Positions 53,101 through 62,480 of a stretch of DNA of 64,000 nt are shown piece by piece. The stretch is from NCBI GenBank assembly GCA_021234155.1, contig JAJEKV010000011.1, positions 1,490,001-1,554,000 on the forward strand, read 5' to 3'. Origin of the DNA: Isoetes taiwanensis. Lineage: Eukaryota > Streptophyta > Lycopodiopsida > Isoetales > Isoetaceae. Each line of letters begins with the position of its first letter. Within the stretch, counting starts at the first letter, position 1. The notes beneath the pieces were generated by a model. It did no database searches, was not told the DNA's origin, and saw nothing but the letters and a program-made list of their open reading frames with translations. The position numbers and the translations under genes are program-made.

Positions 53101-56100
53101 CCTTAAGGTTCTTCCGTAGTTATGATTTTGATGCTATTGACATGGGTTGTATGTTGCAACTTTGAGCTGTATCTTTGTGGACATGTATGGTGGACCTTGT
53201 GGACATTGGGCTTTGAGTATCAGGGGGAAGCATGTCTTCTTTTCCTTTGATGAGCTTCATCGAATCTTTGCTTCGTTCTTTGCTCGCCTAGTTCTTTGTT
53301 TCCTCTATTCTGGGTCTCATATTGCTTCTCTTCGGGATCTATATTTGGTTTTTTCACATGTTGCATTGCATACTTCTTTTACATATTTTTTTATTGGTTT
53401 ACGGTCATTGGCTCTATCTCAAATTTGTTTCTACACCACTTTTCCATATATGCATGTATTGGATTGTCATTTTTTGCATTGAGATTTGCAAATGGATTTG
53501 TCTAGTATCCGTTTATATTTTGGTGCGAGTTCTTGTTCTGTTTTCCTGGTACGCCTGACCTCTTGATATGTTATGTTATAGATTTGTCATCTCTAGATAT
53601 GCCCATTTATTTGTCCAGAGTAAGTTTTTTAATGTTTATCACGAGTTGCCTTATTTTGTATCTAGATTTGGTGTGCTATAATTTTCCACATGACAATATG
53701 TAGTTGTGTTCCCATTGCCCTTTTCATCACTTGGTTATTGGACTCACCTCGTTACTCCTCCCCGACCCTTGGCACTCTCAACCTCCATCGCCTCGATATC
53801 CTTGGCCGTAACTTTTACCTTTGACTTGGTTTCCCATTTTGACCTCCTCCCTTCAAGCATCACCATCTTACCATTGTATCGACTTGGATCTCTTTTACCT
53901 ATATCCGCGATGTCTTTCGGCTAGGAGCAGCACACGCGATCCTGCATGATGTGCTCGTGCCCCGTGGTTGCTTGATTTCCCTTCTGTCCTCTTGTCTAGT
54001 GCTTGCCTCTTGCCATTCGACTGCTGGACTTCATACATTGGTATACTTTGTTTTATTCTCTGGCCTACGGCACATTTTTTTAGTCGGTATCTTATGCATT
54101 TGACATCTTGCAAATGGAATTAAAGGTTACATTGGAATTGTTTTTCCTTATGAAAATTGCATTTAGGATATTGTTGGGTCTCTTATCTATGCAATATAGT
54201 TTCTTATTGGGATTTTATATTTTTGCTATGTTTCTTCATGTACCCTATTTTTCTAGACGTCTCGTCATTCATGGGGAGATCGTCTTTAAGGTTGAGTTGT
54301 CTTTACTTGTCTTTACGGACACTCTTCCAACCCTTCTGCTGACGTTAGCATATTGTTTCGTTAGAATTATTGTTTCGTTAGAATTATATCCTACCCTTAA
54401 CCATAACTTCGGTCAATATTCAAGTCAATGTTGTCTTTGCTTTCCACGTAAATTTTCTTTGATATAGCACCTCTCTTCCTTCTCAACCCCAAGTTCCAAC
54501 TTGCTTGTGATTTTGACATTGATATCGATTTTGCCTTGTTCTCCCATTGCTCTCTCCACTCTTGTTCCCATATAGCCATTCAGACCATATCCATCTCCAC
54601 CCTTCTGTCAATCTAGACCACTTCCTCTTTGGAGGATTTCTTGGTGGTCTACCAATTTTGCAAAAAGATCATTTCTTTTGAGCCCCATAGTCAATACCTA
54701 TGTAAAGCAGGTACAATTTCTGTTTGAGGGTAATATTTCTGCCCCAAGAAAAAACCTGGGCATGACACGTTTACATAAAAAAAATAGCAAAAATTAAAAA
54801 GTCCCAAAATTTCTCTTTCTTGCTCTTCAAGCAATCTCTCCGGTGGCTGCTACGCCCCCTTTCTTTCTTTCCCTGCAAGCAATGACCCTTTTTGCAGTTC
54901 CTCCACAAGCAATTTGGGTTACGTGAGCTTTCAAGCAACCTCTTGGCACCAACAGATCTTCCTTCTAGAAACAAAGTTCGTCAATTTTGGAAGCATCGAA
55001 TCTGTAAGTGGGTTTTCATCCTTTTTTTTTGTTCTCACATATGTGGCCATAGCCACTTATTCTTCCATATCCATCGCTTCTGTAGGCCGGAACTTGGCCT
55101 GTATGCCTTTCGGATTAATCCTCTTCTTCGACCTTCTTCTGGTTTTATATTGAAGCTCTGGCCGAAATGCTTTGGCGCCTTCAGTCTGTGGTCGAATTTA
55201 CGTAGTGGCCATAACAGGCATTTAACAGTATGATCCGAACTAGGTTGTATTACATGATGACCTTGTTGCTAAGACAGAGGCTTGATGCTTATTGCAGGGC
55301 CAATGGAGTTACATGCTAGCAAAACAAGTTTTGCAGTAGTGCTGAAAAAGGTTTTCGACCTTAGAAAGGATATGTTGGTTCTCAAATCTGGTCTAAACTC
55401 ATCATTTTTCTTCCAACTTAACACCCATCATTCAAAATCATCTTCTTAATCTGCAATACAGTCAAATCCGACCTCAGAAATCGTAGTTTCGCTTCTTTTT
55501 TGAACAGATAAATTGACTCCGGAACCAAAAGAATCCTTCAGTTAAGCCCTGAACAGAAACCAAAATCCTTCAGTTAAGCCCTGATTTGAAAGATGGGCAA
55601 GGACCTTTCGGACTGTTTGATTTGATGGAGCATTCTTTAAGTGTGGGCTTGTGCAGGTCACCTGCCCCTGTTTTCTTTTGTCTCGGCGCAAGGGGATGCC
55701 TTTGTTTTTGTCTTGATTCTTCCTCGAAGCAAGCATGAAAGACCTTGGTCTGGACGCCCATGATAGAGATGATAGAGATTTGACGGTCTGTGCTTTTTAT
55801 TTATTGGCTATGGGAGAAATCTCTTCGTTCCCTGGCATGTTTATCCAAATCCGCCCATTTTTTAATCCCTTTTTCAAAAGCTCGGCTATGGCTTCCTTTG
55901 ATTTTTCTCTACCTATTCCGCCCAAAATCGCCACTATCGTCTTATAAATCATGAAATATTTTGAAGATCATGATAGAGCGGCGAATGGGACGAAGTGGAG
56001 CGATATCTTTCTGATATCCAAGAACCAACAAAAATCCAGCAAGTAAATCCTCCATAACCAATATTCCAGCACTCAAAGGCATATACTTGGACGTATTTGA

Positions 56101-56300
56101 ACACCATTGAAGAATTCTGGCAGTAGAAATTTGTAGACATGCTCCATGCATCATGTTCACCAAAGGTCTCAATTGAAGGAAGTTACAATTTACAGCATCC
56201 CCAAGTATGCGACATCCAAAGATGGCCCGGTTCTTTTAGGAATTCAAGGGCAAGTCAGCAGGTAGAGTAATCCCAAACTATATTCTCCATTATTTCCTCA
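50112..56300. other. Long region without a recognised gene
   Basis: The sequence is T-rich on the plus strand from about 51500 to 54500, resembling intron or decayed repeat. A plausible promoter is present at 50780 (TATATAAGG), with a pyrimidine-rich leader after it and a 26-bp tandem duplication near 50965-51010 (TATATGCTCCATGCTACT). Frames at 50928-51146, 51097-51492, 53147-53482 and 54108-54467 have no recognisable domain; the hydrophobic ones are what T-rich DNA yields by chance. Confidence 0.4.
50780..50788 (+). promoter_or_regulatory. Candidate TATA box
   Basis: TATATAAGG followed by about 120 bp of CT-rich sequence, the texture of a plant core promoter and leader. No coding sequence could be attached to it. 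Confidence 0.3.
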
Positions 56301-56319
56301 ATTGTTTACAGATAGATTT

Positions 56320-57098
56320 TGTATTATCCACAGTCTTGCCCAGGAATTAAGAGAATTAACTCAGAAGAACCGTCTGGACGAGGCATTACATATAATAGAG
56401 AGAAGTGGTGCTGCTATATCTGAAAGTAGTGCTTATTTCCTTTTGCAACGATGTGGCAGAACAAAGGATAAAAGTGTGCCAGATGTGTGCAATCTCTCAT
56501 GGTTAAAAGTGACCTCAATCCGGTTGCAGTTCTGGGTGACCATCTCATCCGTTTGTTTGCATCTTCTGGAGGCTTGCTTGAGGCTGATAAAGCATTTGAG
56601 CAAGTTTTGCAACCAAGTGTTTACACTTGGAGCGCAATCATTTCCACCCATGCTACCCTTGGAGAAGGTACCACTGCATTTGATTTATACTTCAAATTGA
56701 CTGTAAAAAAAGATAAGTTTGTGTATATTGCTGTCTTAAAAGCCTATATAACATCATCTGCCCTTGAGCATGGGCGATTCATACATGACCAAATTATTAA
56801 CAGCGAGGTTAGTTGCGAGGTTAGTTCTGATATTGTGTTGAGGAATGCACTCATTGATATGTATGCAAAATGTGGAAGATTGGAGGAGGCATATAATATC
56901 TTTGTCAATTTACCATGTAGGGATGTGATATCTTGGAATGCAATGATTGCAGCATATGGTCAACATGGTAAGGCCAATACTACCCTGGAATATTTCCACT
57001 TAATGCAAGATGAAGGAATCCGTCCAGACAAAGTTACATTTCTGAATGTTATGAAAGCATTGCCCTCTTCAGCAAAGTATATCAAAGCTCCGGCTTAA
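56320..57098 (+). pseudogene. PLS-type pentatricopeptide repeat (PPR) gene fragment
   Basis: Two overlapping frames. The first (from about 56302) gives LTQKNRLDEALHIIERSGAA and SSAYFLLQRCGRTKD. After a frameshift near 56485 the second runs to 57098 with SLMVKSDLNPVAVLGDHLIR, PSVYTWSAIISTHATLGEG, NALIDMYAKCGRLEEAYNIF, DVISWNAMIAAYGQHGKA and GIRPDKVTFLNVMKA. These are typical P, L and S motifs of organelle RNA-editing PPR proteins, which act in plastids or mitochondria. Only about six repeats remain. The targeting peptide, further repeats and the E/DYW end are missing, and the frame ends in unrelated sequence (LPSSAKYIKAPA). It is therefore a truncated pseudogene. The motif style is that of the large fern/lycophyte PPR families (inference). 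Confidence 0.8.
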
Positions 57099-57661
57099 AA
57101 AATAATAACAAAGCCATGAGGTAAGCAGGATATGAGGAAATCCTTCGGAGAAATATGTGTTGGAGCTAAACTGTGATAGTTTTTTCTTGCAGGTCATTGG
57201 ACCTTTGTCGATGCTAAATGTGATGCTAAATGTACGGTATGTTCATAATGTATGTTTACAAAGTCCATCATTTACCATTAACAGAGTGTGGCGGGAATAG
57301 GGATATTTGGCATGTCCATCTCCAACAGCTCTGGGCCCATTACATCCATTGAATGGAAACCAATGCAGACTCTATACTTCCCAAAAGTGAGCACAGTCTA
57401 TAGCTATAGCTCCTGACACCACTGCATAACTCTTGGAATTGCATTGTGTTCGCCTAGATTCTAATTTTAGGAATTCATTTGTCTGGAGGGGATATTTTAG
57501 CAGACAACAAGCCTCCACATCTTTTGGATGAGCTCCTGCTTTTCTCTCTAAATTCTTTAATAAGACTTGGTCTGTTCATTAGGTAAATGATATTTTCCTT
57601 CCTTTTCATGCAAGAATTTATTTTGCTCAAAGCTAGGGTCATGGAGGTATATGTTTTACTA
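57099..57661. other. Spacer between PPR fragment and LINE, nothing recognised
   Basis: No coding signal; ends at the A-tail of the LINE fragment on the minus strand. Confidence 0.4.
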
Positions 57662-57667
57662 TGACCC

Positions 57668-58260
57668 TGCCTTTTTCTTTTTTTTGAAGAACGTGTTTTA
57701 TTACAAAGTACCAAAGTACTTCCAGAAGTAAGAAATGTCCCTGAAGCATCAATCACTTTTAGATGATCACTCCATATTGGAAGTTTAATACGATTAGGCC
57801 AATTGGAGATCTGAAAGCAATTATACAACTTCTTACGAATTTCTTGAAGCACCACCTGAGAAGAAATACGCTTATCATAAAAGACCTTTCTTCGCCTTCG
57901 CTTCCAAACACTCCATATTAGCCAAGACTTTGCCATGTGAAATGCAATCCTTTTAGAAGCAGTCCACTGATTTGGATAAATACCCAAAAGAAAGTGCTGA
58001 CTATCCAAAGATACTGCAAAAAAAGAATGCAGCCAGGACCTAAGACTACTCAGCTCTGCACACAAATATAAACAGTGCTCCAATGTTTCAATGCACCGCT
58101 CACACATTGGGCAAAGTGGGTCTACTCCCGGCTTAAAGCGATGAACCATCTCATTAACTCTCAAAGAGCGATGAATCGCCTGCCAAAGTAGAACATTTAC
58201 CTTTGGAGGATTATATTTAGACCAAACAAGGTTCCAGATGGATTGCCATTGAGAAGGCAA
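57668..58260 (-). mobile_element. LINE (non-LTR retrotransposon) 3' fragment with zf-RVT domain
   Basis: The minus-strand frame 58260-57475 carries IWNLVWSKYNPPKVNVLLWQ, LCPMCERCIETLEHCLYLC and SWLIWSVWKRRRRKVFYD. This is the reverse-transcriptase zinc-binding domain (zf-RVT) found at the C-terminus of plant LINE ORF2, including the CPMC and EHCLYLC metal ligands. Toward the 3' end lies AATAAAACACG followed by an A-rich tail (plus-strand TTTTTCTTTTTTTT at 57668-57681), marking the insertion's 3' terminus; the frame beyond the tail is host sequence. The element is truncated at its 5' side (no reverse transcriptase seen), the usual fate of LINE copies. No clear target-site duplication could be assigned. 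Confidence 0.78.
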
Positions 58261-59590
58261 AGTCTGTAAGTGCCATTTTCAAGAAGGTGGTAAAGTACTG
58301 GAGGAGGTAAGCAATCTGTAGCATGAACTTACTAGCTTCTTGCCTTCTTTAATACCTTGAACAAAGTTCCAGCATCAGCTATACAGGTTTGCTATTTCCA
58401 AAATGCTATTATACAAGACTGTCTTATCCACCAGGATGATGTTTTAAAATACCCTTAGTTGTTTTTGTAGAACCAGGCGCAGGGCTGGATCATGACCTTT
58501 TTGGCAATTTCTGCTGCCATGCGCCATGTCATAGGAGGAGCCAATTTTTGCTGCCAAACTGCTTTCAATACAATTTGGTACAGAGTAGCCATTCAACATC
58601 AAAGATAAACCACATTATTTTTTTATCAATGCATGGATAGCTAGGGGGCTAACAAACTTCCAAGCCGACATCAGCTCCCTTTCTTCCAGATAGAAATTGC
58701 GATTTCTTGGAAGCAAACTCACTTGCTCTCTTATGTGCCTAGGCTGTGATTTTTGCAACAATCTTTTTGTTGTGTTTCCTGAAATCCGATAGCTGGTAGC
58801 TTAGGAATAGGCTATGCGCTTCTCTGCAATATTTTCCTGCTTCAAACAATATTTTATCGCAGATGGATGCTCTAGTCAATTGGCCACCGTTAGATATGGG
58901 AATATTCTGAGGTATATGCCCTCTAGTGCGATCCCATGCGTACACGTCATTGCGCAATGGGGTCAAACGCTGATGTGGCTCTATTTTCAAGGGCCCCTTG
59001 ACATCCATTGGCAGTAATTTAAATGTGATTTTGACCCCAAGATAGCAACCGGCCCTGCTGGCTCCACTAAAGCAGGAACGGCTGAAGCTTCTAAAAACGT
59101 CTGCAATGGGGCTTGTGCCACAAGCTCCGGATTGGGCACATAGCAGATGCTTGTGCGTGGAAAAATGCAGCCAAAACTTCCTACTGTACAATAAGAAACA
59201 CTGTAACACTGCGGCCAATTCTGTTAATAAAGATTAAGAGTTTACCTGATATGATGACCTCAAGTGACAACTTAAGTGTGGCAAGTTAAGTCACAGAAAT
59301 GAAGACAATGAACTAAGAACAAAACCAGCTGGAAATATTCCTTAAAACCAGGCTTCCCTGTAAGTTGCTGCGTGCATTGACATGTTTGAAGAATGACAAG
59401 CTAATTTCTTACACCAGCGAAAACATATTCTTAAGCCACAAAACATGTGGACCATATGATTGCAGCAGCAGATACTTGTGCATGGGCCCCAAATTAGAAC
59501 ACATAAATAAGCCTGGCTCTTAAAATAGAGAAGCGTATAAGAGAAGCTACCTGTCTGTAGGAGGTTGAAGCAGAACTGAAAGAGGACACA
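58261..59590. other. Region of unclear origin
   Basis: The minus-strand frame 59218-58739 (159 codons) has no family I recognise. Around 58600-58480 the minus strand reads LYQIVLKAVWQQKLAPPMTW, possibly an upstream part of the LINE in another frame. Nothing else is seen. Confidence 0.3.
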
Positions 59591-59643
59591 GACTGGGGGA
59601 TTCGAACCCCCTGCGCAGTGCGCAGCTCCAAGCAGTCTGCCCG
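59591..59643 (-). tRNA. tRNA-like remnant (T-arm and acceptor stem)
   Basis: The minus strand has a perfect T-arm GGGGGTTCGAATCCCCC (internal promoter B box GGTTCGAATCC, 59598-59608) followed by AGTCTGT. That can pair with GCAGACT 22 bases before the T-stem. The distance is too short for complete D and anticodon arms, so it is a deleted tRNA pseudogene or the head of a tRNA-derived SINE. Confidence 0.35.
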
Positions 59644-59933
59644 CCCTTAAAGGGCAGGGGCTATTCCCATGCAGATGCATATGCAAGCACACCATGTTTT
59701 CCCATGAGTTTTTTCAGTTTTTCAGTTTTTTGTTTTCGACATTCAATGCCATGAAGCCAAAGAAGCAGACAAATCTGGTTTTACCAAGCAAAGACAAGCA
59801 TTTTTTGGCTGACCTGCAGTCCATTTGCAGAGCCTTTTTCCATGTTTTCAACTTTTTTTTCCCTTTTCTCATTCCTACGACCTGCCACACACAAAGAACA
59901 CAGTAAGCAAACAGACCAAGCAAATGACACACT

Positions 59934-60467
59934 CTAGTTGTTGTTCATGACAGCGTTGTGACGTCTGGCCAAAGCATCAATACGGCGCAATTCCCTCAGA
60001 AGAAGAGCCCGCGCAAGGTTCATATGCGCCCGCATATGCTGCCGTTCATCAGTGGTGACCTCCACCTCTTCCCATTCCATATGAGACACGGCCTCTTCCA
60101 ATGCTGCAAAGAGCCTCCCAAGCTGCATCCTAAACAGTCTGACAGAGGCAGCCACAGACTCCGCCAGCGTGTTAATGTTAACAACACTTGCCACAACATC
60201 CAGAGCCACCTGCACACGCTCCCTGTTCGGAGAGAAGACAACAGGAGAGGGGGCAGCATTGTGAATTACATCATGGACACTTGGCCCGGGAGCAGCAGGT
60301 CTGTGCGGGGGGGAAGATGGGCCCTCCTCATCACTTTCAATGTTAATGACGCCATCAGTTGGCCTCATCCCAACAGGTGCAGCAGGACTGCTGCTAACAG
60401 CAGCCCCATTCCCAACCTCCATACCAGCACGATCCATCTCTATTCCAGGCATAGTAACTGCAAACAA
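59934..60467 (-). CDS. Probable C-terminal exon of the HUH/Rep-like gene
   Basis: A 177-codon minus-strand frame. An acidic, Ser/Pro-rich part (VINIESDEEGPSSPP, with an ESDEE-type acidic patch) is followed by a helical region (NTLAESVAASVRLFRMQLGR, then MNLARALLLRELRRIDALAR) that may oligomerise. Its 5' end follows a good acceptor (TTTGCAG at about 60458), so the Met at 60467 is probably not the true start and this is likely a downstream exon of the gene whose HUH exon is at 60755-61324. The stop is at 59934. No domain is recognised from sequence alone; the link to the HUH exon rests on strand, spacing and splice-site texture. Confidence 0.45.
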   Translation of the reverse strand: MFAVTMPGIEMDRAGMEVGNGAAVSSSPAAPVGMRPTDGVINIESDEEGPSSPPHRPAAPGPSVHDVIHNAAPSPVVFSPNRERVQVALDVVASVVNINTLAESVAASVRLFRMQLGRLFAALEEAVSHMEWEEVEVTTDERQHMRAHMNLARALLLRELRRIDALARRHNAVMNNN

Positions 60468-60527
60468 AGATACAAAATCAAAGCAAACAAAGACATATGT
60501 ACAAAAGTTGCAGGCAGCCCCCTCAAG

Positions 60528-60688
60528 TCACCCAATTGCCATTGTGTAATCTGTTGTGTCAAGAGGGATGAAGTCAGTGCCAGGCATGTCCCCTACAGCC
60601 TCGGGTCTGAATTCAGCATCCTTCCCTTCCACAAAATTCTCATCCATGTCTCCAGGCGTGGCAGCCTCGTCCCCAAATATCTTTTCCT
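60528..60688 (-). CDS. Probable internal exon of the HUH/Rep-like gene
   Basis: Minus-strand frame, after an AG acceptor near 60688, giving KIFGDEAATPGDMDENFVEG and RPEAVGDMPGTDFIPLDTTD, ending at or just before a TGA that overlaps a possible donor (GGGTGACTTG). Acidic, low complexity. The next exon also starts with an MPG motif. Exact junctions are uncertain: the obvious donor/acceptor pair does not keep the frame. Confidence 0.35.
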
Positions 60689-60754
60689 ACCCCCGCCTAA
60701 TCCATTTGAATGGGCTCCATCCCAGCCGGGATCCCATACAACACACATCTAACA

Positions 60755-61324
60755 TCATGCTAAGCAGGGCCACTCACGGGGTTCAATGTCGGGTGCCGTG
60801 GCCTTGACCCTATGCTCTTTCGAGATAAAGGCGAGTATTAGAAGGAAGGATCCAAATAGTAGACAACACAAATTTCCGGTTCTAAGCATCCTAGTGATTG
60901 TGTATACAAGACTAGAGCTCAGTTGCCTTCCACCATGATAGTTTACAAAATGAAGAGCCCTTCCCAACAGGTTTCTGTTATCCAGAACTACCACATGCTT
61001 AATGTCCCCTGCACCATACAGCAAGTACAGGTCCTTCCCCATCTCCAATTGGCGCTCCGAAACATTCTTTGTGTGCAGCTTGAAGTGGGGCTTCCCCATA
61101 TCCTTCATGCAATACCCTATGAGCCCCTCAAAACAATGGAGCTTCGTATTCCTTAATGCCTTGCACACAAGGACAACCCCCACAGGCTTCTTAGCTCCCC
61201 ACCCAAACCTGCGCTTCATGGCCAAATTGACTACTCTAGGGGACTTCAGAGCTAGCCTAAACACACACTGGTAATGCAGGTGATCTAGATCACTCCCCTC
61301 TCCTTGCACGCAAACACCACCCAC
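60755..61324 (-). CDS. HUH endonuclease (Rep-like, Replitron-type?) domain exon
   Basis: A 189-codon minus-strand frame. Near its start is LDHLHYQCVFRL, a His-hydrophobic-His (HLH) motif; about 57 residues on comes GLIGYCMKDMGKPHF, which contains YxxK (Y-C-M-K). HUH followed by YxxK in this order and spacing defines the Rep-type nickases of rolling-circle replicons and HUH transposons, with the Tyr as DNA-joining residue and the two His as metal ligands. Between them lie an FGW segment and basic residues. After the motif comes NVSERQLEMGKDLYLLYGAG, a region I associate with repeated plant and algal 'hypothetical' proteins of the Replitron kind (recollection, not verified). The frame ends at a good donor (CCCC|GTGAGT) near 60775. 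No Met start is visible: the first codon shown is a GTG and exons upstream are likely. No helicase domain is seen. Confidence 0.55.
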   Translation of the reverse strand: MGGVCVQGEGSDLDHLHYQCVFRLALKSPRVVNLAMKRRFGWGAKKPVGVVLVCKALRNTKLHCFEGLIGYCMKDMGKPHFKLHTKNVSERQLEMGKDLYLLYGAGDIKHVVVLDNRNLLGRALHFVNYHGGRQLSSSLVYTITRMLRTGNLCCLLFGSFLLILAFISKEHRVKATAPDIEPREWPCLA

Positions 61325-61345
61325 CGCAGTCCTCCTCCTCAGAAT

Positions 61346-61474
61346 TTAATCAAAGCATGTCATAGAACTCTGGGGTGCATCCTTGCCCCGCCACACCTGT
61401 GGTAACACTTTGACGCCTATGAGGCCTATGCCTTCATCCTCGGGGCCATCTGTGCATGCCTCCCACAAAGACAC
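61346..61474 (-). CDS. Possible upstream exon of the HUH/Rep-like gene
   Basis: After an acceptor-like TTCCTGGCAG on the minus strand, the frame reads VSLWEACTDGPEDEGIG and LIGVKVLPQVWRGKDAP before a TAA at 61346. A donor-like CAG|GTGTGG lies within it (about 61397). Amino-acid composition is protein-like and continues toward the HUH exon in strand and order. Whether it belongs to the same transcript is untested. Confidence 0.35.
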   Translation of the reverse strand: MSLWEACTDGPEDEGIGLIGVKVLPQVWRGKDAPQSSMTCFD

Positions 61475-61608
61475 CTGCCAGGAAAGAGCACTCTCACGCC
61501 CATTCTCTCACGGCCCGGCCTGCTCTTCTAGCATCCCTCCTCATGGAAAGAAAACAAACAAAAGAAGAAATAACAGAAGCGAATGAAGCTCACCTGCTGA
61601 AGGCGCCT

Positions 61609-61821
61609 CCAAGCTCACGATTTGTGCAGACATATTGGTGGCTTGCCCATCTTATCCACTCCCACGATGCCAGGAACGGCAAGCATGGCCTTCCAAACAT
61701 AGCGCCCTACATCCGCGAACACAGACCATTGCTGAATGCACCCCAGATGAAAAACAGTCGAAAATGGCAAAGATTCCCTTACGCCCAATTGGTGTACGAT
61801 TTTTGATACAATACACCCCAA
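61609..61821 (-). CDS. Possible 5' exon of the HUH/Rep-like gene
   Basis: Minus-strand frame with FHLGCIQQWSVFADVGRYVW and KAMLAVPGIVGVDKMGKPPI, ending near a donor-like GTGAGC at about 61613. It could supply the first Rep motif region upstream of the HUH motif, but no FTxxN-type motif is clear. A Met start is present at 61821. Confidence 0.28.
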
Positions 61822-62264
61822 TAACCATTACAATCTTATGTTATAAACATACCCTTTCACAAACTAGCAAACTATATAGTGCCATGAAATGTCATGCAAA
61901 TGGATTTGCCTTTAAATGTTTTGGAAACTGTAGAGTAAGAAACTTCAGTAGCATAAAACAATCACGTTGCTGCAAAACAAGACATTTTGGTAAATCAATA
62001 AAATATAATCCAAAATATAGGAAACTCTTAGAAATTTATCAAGATCACATGGTCATGCATAAACAAATAAAATGAAAAGGGACTAATTCTAAGTAAGAAA
62101 CTACTAGATGGTGGACTTTAAAAGTAGTTATTAAGAAGAATCATACTTTAAGAATGCAAACATACACACGTTAAAAGGATCAATAACACATTTACGCGAG
62201 TTAGAAGGAATCTGAAAAACTCAAAGGAACTTGGGGATGTACCTTCGACTTGGGGATGTCGTTA
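61822..62264. other. AT-rich spacer, nothing recognised
   Basis: No gene signal on either strand; the frame 61635-62075 (plus) is a shadow. Confidence 0.4.
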
Positions 62265-62340
62265 TGGTTAGCATCCTTCTATCGTGCAGGCGCTGAACAT
62301 AAGGGCAAAAAAAAATGTAGGTTCAAATCCTGCATGTTCT
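62265..62340 (+). ncRNA. tRNA-like / SINE-head remnant
   Basis: A TGGTTAGCATCC A-box-like segment at about 62265 and a B box GGTTCAAATCC at 62320-62330 are spaced as in a tRNA promoter, with an A-run between. The ends do not form a full acceptor stem. It could be a tRNA pseudogene or the 5' head of a SINE. Confidence 0.28.
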
Positions 62341-62480
62341 ACCACATATAGATGAGTTGGTGAAGAGAAACGTTCACGGCGGCCGCTAGGCCGCCACGAT
62401 AAGTTTCTTGTAGCATTAATTTACAATTGTCCATAAGTTTATGGGATGTGGCCCCTCTGTAGGGACGACATGTGTCTTCT

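Noticed and set aside
53147-54467. Hydrophobic ORFs as membrane proteins
   Set aside because: They lie in strongly T-rich DNA, overlap one another in several frames and show no family motif; such frames arise by chance.
60755-61324. Helitron Rep/helicase
   Set aside because: Only one Tyr motif (YxxK) is seen and there is no helicase domain or Helitron-type terminal hairpin nearby.
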